Of a stretch of DNA of 35,933 nt, positions 15,478 to 24,623 are shown piece by piece (within the stretch, counting starts at the first letter, position 1; every line of letters begins with the position of its first letter). The position numbers were made by a program, and so were the translations under genes. The notes under the pieces were generated by a model, which did no database searches, had not been told where the DNA came from, and worked only from the letters and a program-made list of their open reading frames with translations. Source of the stretch: Bacillus multifaciens (GTDB lineage Bacteria > Bacillota > Bacilli > Bacillales > Bacillaceae_G). The stretch lies in contig NZ_JAVBXD010000042.1 of the NCBI RefSeq assembly GCF_030756675.1, positions 1 through 35,933 on the forward strand, given 5' to 3'.

Positions 15478-17187
15478 TTATTTTTTGTTGTCTTTTTCAG
15501 TGACATATGCCCATTTATAGCTGAAATCGCCGCCAAAAGTATGAGAAGCGATGTCATGTACGTACGGACGTACTAAGAAAGAGTTACCACGTTGATATAT
15601 TGGCGCAATTGCTGCGTCTTTAAGTAAGATTTTTTCAGCTTTTCCAAGTTGTTCCCAACGAGTTTTTACGTCAGTTAGTAATTCTTTTTTACCTTTTTTC
15701 ACGATTTCATCATACTCTTTATTTGAATAACCCATTTGGTTATGAGAGTTTGTTGTTTCGAACATATCAATAAATGTCATTGGATCTGGATAGTCCGGTC
15801 CCCAACCAGCGTAAGAGAAATCATAATCTTGCTCTGTTTCTAACTTTAATTTTTGTTTAAACGGTTGGTTTTTCAAGTTAACTTTTAAACCTGGTAAGTT
15901 TTTCTCTAATTGTTCTTTTAAGTACTCACCGATTTTCTTCGCATTATCAGTATCATAGTTTAAAAGTTCAAGTGTAACTTCGTCTTTACCTAATTCTTTC
16001 TTCGCTTCTTCCCAAAGCTTTTTCGCTTCTTTTGCATCAAACGCTACGTCTTTAACAGAACCGCCGAATGAATCACGGAAATCTTTTTTATCTGGACCAG
16101 TTGAAAGCGTTGCTGGTACAAGGAAATCCGCTGGCTTAGAACCATCATTTAAGATGACGTTCGCTAATGCCTTTTTATCAAATCCTTTTGCAATTGCTTG
16201 ACGAAGCTTTGTATTTTTCAGTGGTGTATCTTGACCGCCACGTTTTTGATTTAAGCGCAGGAAGAATGTTGATGGATCTAACTCTGTTTTGAACTCATCT
16301 TTGTTTCCTTTATATTTATCAACATATTCTGCTGCTAATCCAACACGGTCAGCTTGGCCACTTTCATATAAGTTAACGCGAGTAGATAGCTCTTTAACTA
16401 CGCTAACGTTAATTTCTTCTAGCTTCACAGTTTTCTTATCCCAATATTGATCATTTTTCTTATATTTCCATCCTTGTTCATGCTTCCATTCAGCTAAAGA
16501 GAATGGTCCGTTGTACACTAATGTGTCAGCTTCTAAGCCGTATTTATCACCTTTTTCTTTTACAACTTTTTCATTTACTGGATAGAATGAAGCAAATGAT
16601 GTTAATTGAATAAAATATGGAATTGGATTTTCTAATTCCACTTCTAATGTATAATCATCAACCGCTTTTGCTCCTAACGAGTCAGCCGGTGCTTTTCCTT
16701 CATTAATTGCCTTTGCATTTTTCACATCATACATAATGAATGCATATTCAGCAGCCGTTTTTGGATCTAACAGACGTTGCCATGCAAAAACGAAATCCTT
16801 TGCTGTTACAGGGTCGCCGTTTGACCATTTTGCATCTTTACGAAGTTTAAATGTATATTTTTTACCATCATCGCTCTTATTATATGATTCTGCAACACCT
16901 GGAGTTGGCTTATTGTCTTTATCAAGGCGATATAAACCTTCCATTACGTTGTTTAACACAATAAATGAAACTTGATCCGTTGATTTAGAAGAATCCATAG
17001 ACGGAATTTCTTGCGTTTCTAATAAATTCAATACTTGCTTGTCTGCTAACTTACCCTCTGTTTTTTTGTCACCATTTTTCGAATCTGTACTTGCTTTGTT
17101 GTCCCCTGCCCCAGAACATGCCGTTAGTGCCACACTCATCGCTAATACTGGTGCTACTACAGCTGTGATTTTTTTCATCTTTTTCAT
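15478..17187 (-). CDS. oppA: OppA-type peptide-binding lipoprotein, copy 1
   Basis: A solute-binding protein of peptide ABC importers (SBP_bac_5), 569 residues. The signal peptide ends in the lipobox LTAC with Cys 24, so the protein is lipid-anchored outside the membrane. A Lys/Ser linker (25-46) precedes the two-lobed binding fold. Residues 106-154 (YTFKLRKDAKWSNGD to AFIMYD) are identical in all four copies. It groups with copy 4 in the middle (DKKTVKLEEIN, MFETTNSHNQ), but its C-terminus (RPYVHDIASHTFGG) is unlike the other three. GGGAGGG lies 6 bases before the ATG. No permease or ATPase gene lies nearby, so it must share an Opp transporter encoded elsewhere. In the B. cereus group, Opp import also carries signalling peptides such as PapR. 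Confidence 0.88.
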   Translation of the reverse strand: MKKMKKITAVVAPVLAMSVALTACSGAGDNKASTDSKNGDKKTEGKLADKQVLNLLETQEIPSMDSSKSTDQVSFIVLNNVMEGLYRLDKDNKPTPGVAESYNKSDDGKKYTFKLRKDAKWSNGDPVTAKDFVFAWQRLLDPKTAAEYAFIMYDVKNAKAINEGKAPADSLGAKAVDDYTLEVELENPIPYFIQLTSFASFYPVNEKVVKEKGDKYGLEADTLVYNGPFSLAEWKHEQGWKYKKNDQYWDKKTVKLEEINVSVVKELSTRVNLYESGQADRVGLAAEYVDKYKGNKDEFKTELDPSTFFLRLNQKRGGQDTPLKNTKLRQAIAKGFDKKALANVILNDGSKPADFLVPATLSTGPDKKDFRDSFGGSVKDVAFDAKEAKKLWEEAKKELGKDEVTLELLNYDTDNAKKIGEYLKEQLEKNLPGLKVNLKNQPFKQKLKLETEQDYDFSYAGWGPDYPDPMTFIDMFETTNSHNQMGYSNKEYDEIVKKGKKELLTDVKTRWEQLGKAEKILLKDAAIAPIYQRGNSFLVRPYVHDIASHTFGGDFSYKWAYVTEKDNKK

Positions 17188-17287
17188 TTTGTACCCTCCC
17201 TAATTATTATGCATGATACTAACTATGAGGAATCTTCTGATAACTTTATATTTCTATATAGTTATCAGAAAATTTCTATTAATTAAT

Positions 17288-17315
17288 ATTCTACTGTTTT
17301 TTTTGATTTTGTAAA
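17288..17315 (-). promoter_or_regulatory. Promoter of copy 1, with leader hairpin
   Basis: TTTACA (17310-17315) and TAGAAT (17288-17293) with a 16-bp spacer. The transcript would have a leader of about 95 nt. In it, an 11-bp inverted repeat TTCTGATAACT/AGTTATCAGAA (17235-17245, 17260-17270) is perfect in this copy and decayed in the others. Confidence 0.65.
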
Positions 17316-17444
17316 GTGCTATTATTAAAAAAATCAAAAATTTATTTTTTTACACTAATATTTATAAACATTCTATGAAATTAATTGAAACTTCCATTTC
17401 GTGTAGTACGGCTTATGTATTCATCATTCTTCAAAATGTGCACA

Positions 17445-17479
17445 GAGAAAAGAGGATACGATACGCATCCTCTTTTCTC
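17445..17479 (-). terminator. Terminator of copy 2
   Basis: A 13-bp stem, GAGAAAAGAGGAT (17445-17457) with its complement (17467-17479), starts 5 bp after the stop codon at 17484. Confidence 0.8.
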
Positions 17480-17483
17480 ATAA

Positions 17484-19187
17484 TTATTTGCCTTCTTTTT
17501 CAGTAATATATGCCCATTTGTAACTGTATTGGCAACCGACGTTGTGCTTATAAATATTGTGTACAGTAGGACGTTGTAAGAATGCTCTTCCTGGTTGATA
17601 CATCGGTACGATAGCTGTTTCATCCTCAAGTAGGATTTTTTCAGCTTTTGCCATTTCTCCCCAACGTTTTTTCGGATCTGTTAGCAATTCACCTTGAGAT
17701 TTCTTAACAATCTCATCATATTTCGCATTTGAATAACTCATTTCGTTTTGTGGATTTCCTGTTTGGAACATATCTAAGAATGTCATTGGATCCGCATAAT
17801 CTGGGGTCCAACCTGCATAAGACATATCATAATCTTGCGCTGTTTCTAATTTTAATTTTTGCTTGAACGGCTGAAGTTTAATATTAATTTTTAAACCTGG
17901 TAAATTTTTCTCAAGTTGCTCTTTTAAGTATTCACCAATTTTCTTTGCACTGTCTGTATCATAGTTTAAAAACTCAATTGTCACTTCTTCTTTACCCATT
18001 TCTTTTTTCGCTTCTTCCCAAACCTGCTTTGCTTTCTTTACATCCGTTTTGATGCCTGTAGATTTATACGTTTCATGGTAATCCTTTCCATCTGGTCCTG
18101 CAGCAAACTTTTCTGGAATAAGGGCATCTACTGGTTTAGAACCATCATTTAAGATAACATTTGCCAATGCTTTTTTATCAAATGCCATTGCAATTGCTTC
18201 ACGAACTTTCTTATTCTTTAATGCTGTATCTTGACCGTTACGTTTTTGATTTAAACGTAAGAAGTACGTTGACGGTTCTAACAGCGTTCCAAATTCATCT
18301 TTATTTGCTTTATATTTATCAACATATTCAGCTGTTAAACCAACGCGGTCAAGTTGGCCGCTTTCATATAAGTTCACACGAGTAGATTGTTCTTTTACAA
18401 CGCTCCAATTGATTTCATCTAACTTGACATTTGCTTTATCCCAGTACTGATCGTTTTTCTGTACTTTCCAGCCTTGTTCATGCTTCCATTCTGTCATTTT
18501 AAACGGTCCATTATAAACCATCTTATCAGCTTCTAAACCGTATTTATCTCCATGTTCTTTTACAACTTTTTCATTTAGCGGTAAAAAAGATGTAAATGCT
18601 GTTAAACCAATGAAATACGGAACAGGGTTATCTAATTCTACCTCTAATGTGTAATCATCTACTGCTTTTACACCTAAAGAGTCAACCGATGATTTTCCTT
18701 CGTTAATCGCTTTTCCATTTTTTATATCATACATAATGAATGCATATTCAGCAGCCGTTTTTGGATCTAACAGACGTTGCCATGCAAATACAAAGTCTTT
18801 TGCCGTTACAGGATCTCCATTTGACCATTTTGCATCTTTACGAAGTTTAAATGTATACTTTTTACCATCATCGCTCTTTTTATAAGATTCTGCGATACCT
18901 GGAATAGGCTTATTCTCTTTATCAAGACGATATAAACCTTCCATCGTATTCCCTAAGATAAGAGAAGAAACAGTATCTGTTGATTTTGAAACATCCATTG
19001 AAGGAATTTCTTGTGCTTCTACTAAGTTTAGCACTTGTTTTGCCGCTAACTTACCTTCTGTTTGTTTATTTCCATTTTTCGGATCTGTACTTGCTTTTTT
19101 GTCCCCTTCCCCAGAACATGCTGTTAGCGCCACGCTCATCGCTAATACTGGTGCTACTACAGCTATGATTTTTTTCATCTTTTTCAT
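17484..19187 (-). CDS. oppA: OppA-type peptide-binding lipoprotein, copy 2
   Basis: 567 residues, with the same lipoprotein signal (Cys 24), linker and two-lobed SBP_bac_5 fold as its neighbours. It pairs closely with copy 3: DKMVYNGPFKMTEWKHEQGW, DKANVKLDEINWSVVKEQ, FQTGNPQNEM and the end RPTVHNIYKHNVG are shared. These replace the versions in copies 1 and 4. The differences fall in the lobes that line the ligand pocket, so peptide preference probably differs between the two types. Uniquely for this copy, a Cys replaces Ser/Gly near the C-terminus (HNVGCQ). It has its own promoter and terminator. Confidence 0.88.
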   Translation of the reverse strand: MKKMKKIIAVVAPVLAMSVALTACSGEGDKKASTDPKNGNKQTEGKLAAKQVLNLVEAQEIPSMDVSKSTDTVSSLILGNTMEGLYRLDKENKPIPGIAESYKKSDDGKKYTFKLRKDAKWSNGDPVTAKDFVFAWQRLLDPKTAAEYAFIMYDIKNGKAINEGKSSVDSLGVKAVDDYTLEVELDNPVPYFIGLTAFTSFLPLNEKVVKEHGDKYGLEADKMVYNGPFKMTEWKHEQGWKVQKNDQYWDKANVKLDEINWSVVKEQSTRVNLYESGQLDRVGLTAEYVDKYKANKDEFGTLLEPSTYFLRLNQKRNGQDTALKNKKVREAIAMAFDKKALANVILNDGSKPVDALIPEKFAAGPDGKDYHETYKSTGIKTDVKKAKQVWEEAKKEMGKEEVTIEFLNYDTDSAKKIGEYLKEQLEKNLPGLKINIKLQPFKQKLKLETAQDYDMSYAGWTPDYADPMTFLDMFQTGNPQNEMSYSNAKYDEIVKKSQGELLTDPKKRWGEMAKAEKILLEDETAIVPMYQPGRAFLQRPTVHNIYKHNVGCQYSYKWAYITEKEGK

Positions 19188-19287
19188 TTTGTACCCTCCC
19201 TAATTGTTATGTACGATACTAACTATGAGGAATCTCCTAACAACTTTATGTTTCTGTATAATTGTCAGAAAATTTCTATTAATCAAT

Positions 19288-19315
19288 ATTTTACTAGTTT
19301 TCCCTATTTTGTAAA
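19288..19315 (-). promoter_or_regulatory. Promoter of copy 2
   Basis: TTTACA (19310-19315), 16-bp spacer, TAAAAT (19288-19293). This is the same placement relative to the start codon as in copy 1. The leader inverted repeat is degraded here (CCTAACAACT against AATTGTCAGAA). Confidence 0.65.
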
Positions 19316-19446
19316 GTTATATTATTAAAAAATCAGAAAATTATTTTAATACATTGATATTAATATTCATTCTATGAAATTAATTAAAACTTCCATTTCT
19401 TGTAGTACGGCTTATATATTCATCATTCTTCAAAATGTGCACAAAG

Positions 19447-19476
19447 AAAAGAGGATACGATATCGCACCCTCTTTT
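19447..19476 (-). terminator. Terminator of copy 3
   Basis: AAAAGAGG (19447-19454) pairs with CCTCTTTT (19469-19476), 8 bp past the stop at 19484. It is a shortened version of the hairpins behind copies 2 and 4. Confidence 0.7.
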
Positions 19477-19483
19477 TAAATGA

Positions 19484-21187
19484 TTATTTACCTTCTTTTT
19501 CAGTGATATATGCCCATTTGTAGCTGAATTGGCTACCAACATTGTGCTTATAAATATTGTGTACAGTAGGACGTTGTAAGAATGATCTACCGCTTTGGAA
19601 CATCGGTATAAGTGCTGCTTCATCCTCAAGTAGGATTTTTTCAGCTTTCGCCATTTCTTCCCAACGTTTTTTCGGATCTGTTAATAACTCACCTTGAGAT
19701 TTCTTAATGATGTCATCATATTTCGCATTTGAATAGCCCATTTCGTTTTGTGGATTTCCTGTTTGGAACATATCTAAGAATGTCATTGGATCCGCATAAT
19801 CTGGGTTCCAACCCGCATAAGACAAATCATAATCTTGTGCTGTTTCTAATTTTAATTTTTGCTTAAACGGCTGAAGTTTCATATTCACTTTTAAACCCGG
19901 TAAGTTTTTCTCGAGCTGTTCTTTTAAGTACTCACCAATTTTCTTTGCATTATCTGTATCATAGTTTAAGAACTCAACTGTCACTTCTTCTTTACCCAAT
20001 TCTTTTTTCGCTTCTTCCCAAACTTGTTTCGCTTTTTTTACATCCGTCTTGATACCTGTAGATTTAAATGTTTCACGATAATCTTTTCCATCTGGGCCTG
20101 CAGCAAATTTTTCTGGAATAAGAGAGTCTGTTGGTTTAGAACCATCATTTAAGATAACATTTGATAATGCTTTTTTATCAAATGCCATTGCAATAGCTTC
20201 ACGAACTTTCTTATTCTTAAATACTGTATCTTGTCCATTACGTTTTTGGTTTAAACGTAAGAAAAATGTTGACGGTTCTAGCATCGTTCCAAATTCATCT
20301 TTATTCGCTTTATATTTATCAACGTATTCAGCTGTTAAACCAACGCGATCAAGTTGGCCGCTTTCATATAAATTCACACGAGTAGATTGTTCTTTTACAA
20401 CACTCCAATTGATTTCATCTAACTTAACATTTGCTTTATCCCAGTACTGATCATTTTTCTGTACTTTCCAGCCTTGTTCATGCTTCCATTCCGTCATTTT
20501 AAATGGTCCATTATAAACCATCTTATCAGCTTCTAAACCGTATTTATCTCCATGTTCTTTTACAACTTTTTCATTTAGTGGTAAGAAAGATGTAAATGCT
20601 GTTAAGCCAAGGAAATATGGAACAGGGTTATCTAATTCTACTTCTAATGTATAATCATCTACTGCTTTAACACCTAAAGAATCTAATGCTGCTTTGCTTT
20701 CATTAATTGCTTTTGCGTTTTTTATATCATACATAATGAATGCATATTCAGCAGCCGTTTTTGGATCTAACAGACGTTGCCATGCAAAAACGAAATCTTT
20801 CGCTGTTACAGGGTCTCCATTTGACCATTTTGCATCTTTACGAAGTTTAAATGTATACTTTTTACCATCATCGCTCTTTTTATATGATTCTGCGATACCT
20901 GGAGTAGGCTTATTATCTTTATCAAGACGATATAAACCTTCCATCGTATTGCCTAACATAAGTGAAGAAACAGTATCTGTTGATTTTGAAACATCCATTG
21001 AAGGAATTTCATTTGCTTCTACTAAGTTTAGCACTTGTTTTGCCGCTAACTTACCTTCTGTTTGTTTATTTCCATTTTTCGGCTCTGTATTTGTTTTTTT
21101 GTCCCCTGCCCCAGAACATGCTGTTAGTGCCACACTCATCGCTAATACCGGTGCTACTACAGCTGTGATTTTTTTCATCTTTTTCAT
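19484..21187 (-). CDS. oppA: OppA-type peptide-binding lipoprotein, copy 3
   Basis: 567 residues, the closest relative of copy 2 over its whole length. It has the lipobox LTAC at 21-24, linker 25-46 and the SBP_bac_5 domain after that. It differs from copy 2 by scattered substitutions, for example MFQSGRSF in place of MYQPGRAF near the C-terminus. An intact frame with mostly conservative changes suggests all copies are under selection and are not decaying duplicates. It has its own promoter and terminator. Confidence 0.88.
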   Translation of the reverse strand: MKKMKKITAVVAPVLAMSVALTACSGAGDKKTNTEPKNGNKQTEGKLAAKQVLNLVEANEIPSMDVSKSTDTVSSLMLGNTMEGLYRLDKDNKPTPGIAESYKKSDDGKKYTFKLRKDAKWSNGDPVTAKDFVFAWQRLLDPKTAAEYAFIMYDIKNAKAINESKAALDSLGVKAVDDYTLEVELDNPVPYFLGLTAFTSFLPLNEKVVKEHGDKYGLEADKMVYNGPFKMTEWKHEQGWKVQKNDQYWDKANVKLDEINWSVVKEQSTRVNLYESGQLDRVGLTAEYVDKYKANKDEFGTMLEPSTFFLRLNQKRNGQDTVFKNKKVREAIAMAFDKKALSNVILNDGSKPTDSLIPEKFAAGPDGKDYRETFKSTGIKTDVKKAKQVWEEAKKELGKEEVTVEFLNYDTDNAKKIGEYLKEQLEKNLPGLKVNMKLQPFKQKLKLETAQDYDLSYAGWNPDYADPMTFLDMFQTGNPQNEMGYSNAKYDDIIKKSQGELLTDPKKRWEEMAKAEKILLEDEAALIPMFQSGRSFLQRPTVHNIYKHNVGSQFSYKWAYITEKEGK

Positions 21188-21286
21188 TTTGTACCCTCCC
21201 TAATATTATGTACGATACTAACCATGAGAAATTTTTTGATAACTTTATATTTCTATAAAATAGTCAGAAAATTTCTACTAGTTAAT

Positions 21287-21314
21287 ATTCTACCACCATT
21301 CTCTGTTTTGTAAA
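21287..21314 (-). promoter_or_regulatory. Promoter of copy 3
   Basis: TTTACA (21309-21314), 16-bp spacer, TAGAAT (21287-21292). The leader repeat is partly kept. Confidence 0.65.
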
Positions 21315-21440
21315 GTTGTATTATCGAAAAAATCAAAAAATTATATTATTACAGTAATGTTTATAATTATTCTACTAAATAAACCAAAACTTCCATTTCG
21401 TGTATGTGTATGCATCCATTACATATCAAAATGTGCACAA

Positions 21441-21474
21441 TGAAAAGAGGATGCGATATCGCATCCTCTTTTCA
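21441..21474 (-). terminator. Terminator of copy 4, perfect palindrome
   Basis: A 34-bp perfect palindrome starting TGAAAAGAGGATGCGAT, ending 6 bp before the stop at 21480. It is the most complete version of the array's terminator. Confidence 0.8.
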
Positions 21475-21479
21475 AATGA

Positions 21480-23186
21480 TTATTTATCTTCTTTTTCAGT
21501 GATATATGCCCATTTGTAGCTGAAATCACCGCCAACATTATGCTTGTAAATGTTGTGTACAGTTGGGCGTTGTACGAAGGAAGCTCCACGTTGGTAAATT
21601 GGTGCAATTGCAGCATCATCAAGTAATATTTTCTCTGCCTTTGCTAGTTGTTCCCAACGAGTTTTCTGCTGAGTTAATAAATCTGTTTTACCTTTTTTAA
21701 CAATCTCATCATACTCCTTATTTGAATAACTCATTTGATTATGAGAGTTTGTTGTTTCGAACATATCGATATATGTCATCGGATCTGCATAATCAGGACC
21801 CCATCCACCAAAAGAAATATCATAGTCTTGTGCTGTTTCTAATTTTAATTTTTGTTTAAACGGTTGATTTTTTAAGTTAATTTTTAAGCCTGGTAAGTTT
21901 TTCTCTAACTGTTCTTTTAAGTACTCACCAAGTTTTTTCGAATTGTCGTTATCAAAGTTTAATAATTCTAGAGTAATTTCATTCTTTCCTAATTCTTTTT
22001 TCGCTTCTTCCCAAAGCTTTTTTGCTTCTTTCGTATCAAATGCTACAGCTTTTACATCACCGTTCACTTTACGGAAGTCTTTATCATCCGGACCTTTTAC
22101 GAAGTCAGTTGGTACAAGATAATCTGCTGGTATAGATCCATTATTTAAAATTACATTTGCCAATGCTTTCTTATCAAACCCTTTTGCAATCGCTTGACGA
22201 AGCTTTTTATTTTTTAAAGGTGTATCTTGTTCTTTCATTCGTTTTTGATTTAAGCGTAAGAAGAACGTAGATGCCTCTACATAAGTTCCAAATTCATCTT
22301 TTCTCGATTTAAATTTATCTACATATTCAGCACTTAAACCTATGCGATCGATTTGACCACTTTCGTATAAGTTAACGCTAGTTGATAATTCTTTTACAAC
22401 ACTGAAATTAATTTCTTCTAACTTAACTGTTTTCTTATCCCAATATTGATCATTTTTCTTCAGCTTCCATCCTTGTTCATGTTTCCATTCTGTCATTGCG
22501 AATGGACCATTATACACTAACGTGTCTGCTTCTAAACCGTATCTATCACCTTTTTCTTTTACAACTTTTTCATTTAACGGATAGAAAGATCCAAATGTTG
22601 TTAATTGAATGAAATATGGAACTGGATTGTCTAATTCCACCTCTAATGTATAGTCATCAACAGCTTTTACACCTAAAGAATCAACTGGTGATTTACTTTC
22701 ATTAATCGCTTTTGCATTTTTTATATCATACATAATGAACGCATATTCAGCAGCCGTTTTTGGATCTAATAGACGTTGCCATGCAAAAACGAAATCTTTT
22801 GCTGTTACAGGGTCTCCATTTGACCATTTTGCATCTTTACGAAGTTTAAATGTATATTTTTTACCATCATCGCTCTTTTTATATGATTCCGCCACACCTG
22901 GAGTTGGTTTTTGGTCTTTATCAAGACGATATAACCCTTCCATTACATTGTTTAGTGTAAGGAAAGACACTGCGTCCGTTGCTTTAGAAGAATCCATTGA
23001 TGGAATTTCTTGTGTTTCTACTAAGTTTAACACTTGTTTTGCCGCTAACTTACCTTCTGTTTGTTTGTCTTCATTTTTCGGCTCTGTACTTTCTTTTTTG
23101 TCCCCTGTCCCAGAACATGCTGTTAGCGCCACGCTCATCGCTAATACTGGTGCTACTACAGCAGTGATTTTTTTCATCTTTTTCAT
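21480..23186 (-). CDS. oppA: OppA-type peptide-binding lipoprotein, copy 4
   Basis: 568 residues, the copy at the promoter-side end of the array. It has the same lipoprotein signal and SBP_bac_5 fold. Its middle resembles copy 1 (LVYNGPF, DKKTVKLEEIN, LRQAIAKGFDKKALANVI, FETTNSHNQM). Its last ~30 residues (QRPTVHNIYKHNVGG, ITEKE) match copies 2 and 3. It therefore looks like a mosaic produced by recombination or gene conversion. It also has an extra residue, RMKEQDT, where copies 2 and 3 read RNGQDT. It has its own promoter and terminator. Confidence 0.88.
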   Translation of the reverse strand: MKKMKKITAVVAPVLAMSVALTACSGTGDKKESTEPKNEDKQTEGKLAAKQVLNLVETQEIPSMDSSKATDAVSFLTLNNVMEGLYRLDKDQKPTPGVAESYKKSDDGKKYTFKLRKDAKWSNGDPVTAKDFVFAWQRLLDPKTAAEYAFIMYDIKNAKAINESKSPVDSLGVKAVDDYTLEVELDNPVPYFIQLTTFGSFYPLNEKVVKEKGDRYGLEADTLVYNGPFAMTEWKHEQGWKLKKNDQYWDKKTVKLEEINFSVVKELSTSVNLYESGQIDRIGLSAEYVDKFKSRKDEFGTYVEASTFFLRLNQKRMKEQDTPLKNKKLRQAIAKGFDKKALANVILNNGSIPADYLVPTDFVKGPDDKDFRKVNGDVKAVAFDTKEAKKLWEEAKKELGKNEITLELLNFDNDNSKKLGEYLKEQLEKNLPGLKINLKNQPFKQKLKLETAQDYDISFGGWGPDYADPMTYIDMFETTNSHNQMSYSNKEYDEIVKKGKTDLLTQQKTRWEQLAKAEKILLDDAAIAPIYQRGASFVQRPTVHNIYKHNVGGDFSYKWAYITEKEDK

Positions 23187-23284
23187 TTTGTACCCTCCCT
23201 AACTTTCATGTACGATACTAACTACCAGGAATTTTCTGATAACTTTATATCGTATATAATTATCGAAAAATTTAACTATTTTAC

Positions 23285-23312
23285 TTTCTACTCTATTTCC
23301 TTATTTCGTAAA
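23285..23312 (-). promoter_or_regulatory. Promoter of copy 4
   Basis: TTTACG (23307-23312), 16-bp spacer, TAGAAA (23285-23290): the weakest match of the four. Similarity with the other leaders continues to about 23390. Confidence 0.55.
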
Positions 23313-23390
23313 GTTTTATTATTGAAAATTTAAAAAATAATTCCGTTACAGTAGTACTAATAATTCATTCTATAAAAAACTCAAAAAAAT

Positions 23391-23746
23391 AGCCCCCTCA
23401 CTATATGAATGCTATAACTCTTTTGTTTATTACTAATTTGTTAAACTCGTATAAAACAATTATTTGAATAATATTATATTCCTATACATTTCTTTCTTTT
23501 GCGCCTCTTATGTTTTGTCTGACAAATTCATTTTTTACTTCGCACAACAACAGCAACCTTTTTATTCTTTCTTGCATTAAATAAATTTATTCACTTTGTT
23601 TTTTTCAACAGATAAATTGTTGAAATACATCGTCATCTATTCTCTTCCCTTAAATTTATATCAGTTTTTCTACTTGTATAGATTACTTTACATAAACTGT
23701 TTCAAAAACAAGTATTATTATTCTAAACACCGTTATTACAACAAAA
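23391..23746. other. AT-rich intergenic stretch right of the OppA array
   Basis: No supported gene. A 71-codon frame at 23596-23811 lacks a ribosome binding site and runs through the exporter terminator. Confidence 0.5.
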
Positions 23747-23787
23747 AAACAACCTTATCTCGGTTGAATAGCGAAATAAGGTTGTTT
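23747..23787 (-). terminator. Terminator of the ABC exporter operon
   Basis: A 12-bp stem, AAACAACCTTAT (23747-23758) with ATAAGGTTGTTT (23776-23787). On the minus strand the stem runs into seven T. It is 29 bp past the stop at 23817. Confidence 0.88.
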
Positions 23788-23816
23788 GTATTTTTTACAA
23801 TGTTTATATAACATCT

Positions 23817-24623
23817 TTATAAAGGTAGATCTCTTCTCTTAAATAACATAACAGCCATTATAAAGAGAATACAAGCTGCTGTAAGTAAACCAATGCTTGC
23901 CGGCCATATGTTATACGTTCCATCTACAATTTCTTGCGGGCGATACAAGTTAAATATAGATAGATTTCTCATCCATTCCAATTTCTCGCTCAATTTTCCG
24001 AGCATATCCAATCCATAAAACAATACTGTTATACCTGTAGAAATGCTCAATGCTTTCTTTTCATCGTTAAGTAAACAGGAAAAGAAAAATGAATAGGCAC
24101 AAATAACAAGAAACACAAGTCCACCAAGAAAATTGAGTTTTAAAAATAGCACTTTATCAAGAGATACTTTTTCAATTAGCCATTCTGCCCCAGCTAAACC
24201 GCCAAGATAAGTAGCTATAACGATTGTAAATAATCCGATGATTAAGACAGATGCTTGTGTCAAAATTACCTTTGTACGTGAAACAGATGTCGATAATAAA
24301 TAAGCCATCGACCCTCTATCAACTAGATGAGCAACGAGTTGTGTCGATGCTAAAATACTATATACCATTAATAGCAAAACAAAGATTAACCCATAATATT
24401 CTCCAGCCAAAAAATCACTCAATTGGTTAAACCCTTTTTCAAATCCTACTGCTTTTAAAACCCCTTTCGGCATCGCTTTCATGATTTCATCGATTCCCTT
24501 TGCAGATGAAATCGATGGAAAGATCCAAATGAGTAACCATAAATAAAGAACGGAACCGATAGCATAGTTCAAAATCATTTTTGCATTTGCTTTTAAACTA
24601 GCAACAAATAACGCTTTACTCAT
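23817..24623 (-). CDS. ABC exporter permease subunit (ABC-2 type)
   Basis: A 268-residue integral membrane protein. Hydrophobic helices are visible at about 16-36, 75-95, 110-135, 140-162, 168-186, 195-210 and 240-262. This is the usual shape of small ABC-2 permeases encoded with one ATPase. Its ATG overlaps the ATPase stop codon by 4 bp (ATGA), so translation is coupled. An extracytoplasmic/loop segment after helix 1 (SSAKGIDEIMKAMPKGVLKA) is typical of this group. The substrate is unknown: lipid, drug or peptide are all possible. Repression by the divergent TetR protein suggests the operon responds to a toxic compound. Confidence 0.85.
   Translation of the reverse strand: MSKALFVASLKANAKMILNYAIGSVLYLWLLIWIFPSISSAKGIDEIMKAMPKGVLKAVGFEKGFNQLSDFLAGEYYGLIFVLLLMVYSILASTQLVAHLVDRGSMAYLLSTSVSRTKVILTQASVLIIGLFTIVIATYLGGLAGAEWLIEKVSLDKVLFLKLNFLGGLVFLVICAYSFFFSCLLNDEKKALSISTGITVLFYGLDMLGKLSEKLEWMRNLSIFNLYRPQEIVDGTYNIWPASIGLLTAACILFIMAVMLFKRRDLPL

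Larger units (their letters stand above)
15240..23390 (-). repeat. Four-copy tandem duplication of an OppA-type gene unit (~2.0 kb)
   Basis: Four homologous units follow each other in the same orientation. Start codons lie at 17187, 19187, 21187 and 23186, exactly 2000, 2000 and 1999 bp apart. Each unit holds a promoter (TTTAC(A/G)-N16-TA(G/A)AA(T/A)), a ~100-nt leader, the gene, a terminator hairpin and the flank motif CAAAATGTGCAC (15284, 17432, 19431, 21427). Similarity fades right of about 23390 and left of about 15240, which marks the array edges. The leftmost unit has ~148 extra bases in its 3' flank. Confidence 0.9.

Noticed and set aside
20694-23202. Plus-strand frames of 155-169 codons opposite OppA copies 3 and 4
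   Set aside because: They mirror the conserved part of the lipoprotein genes, repeat in each copy for that reason, and lack ribosome sites. They are antisense shadows.
15240-23390. CRISPR or satellite-like array
   Set aside because: The periodicity is that of whole genes (2 kb). There are no short repeats with spacers.
23596-23811. 71-codon plus-strand gene
   Set aside because: No ribosome site, Tyr/Phe/Leu-rich composition typical of AT-rich non-coding DNA, and it runs through a terminator.
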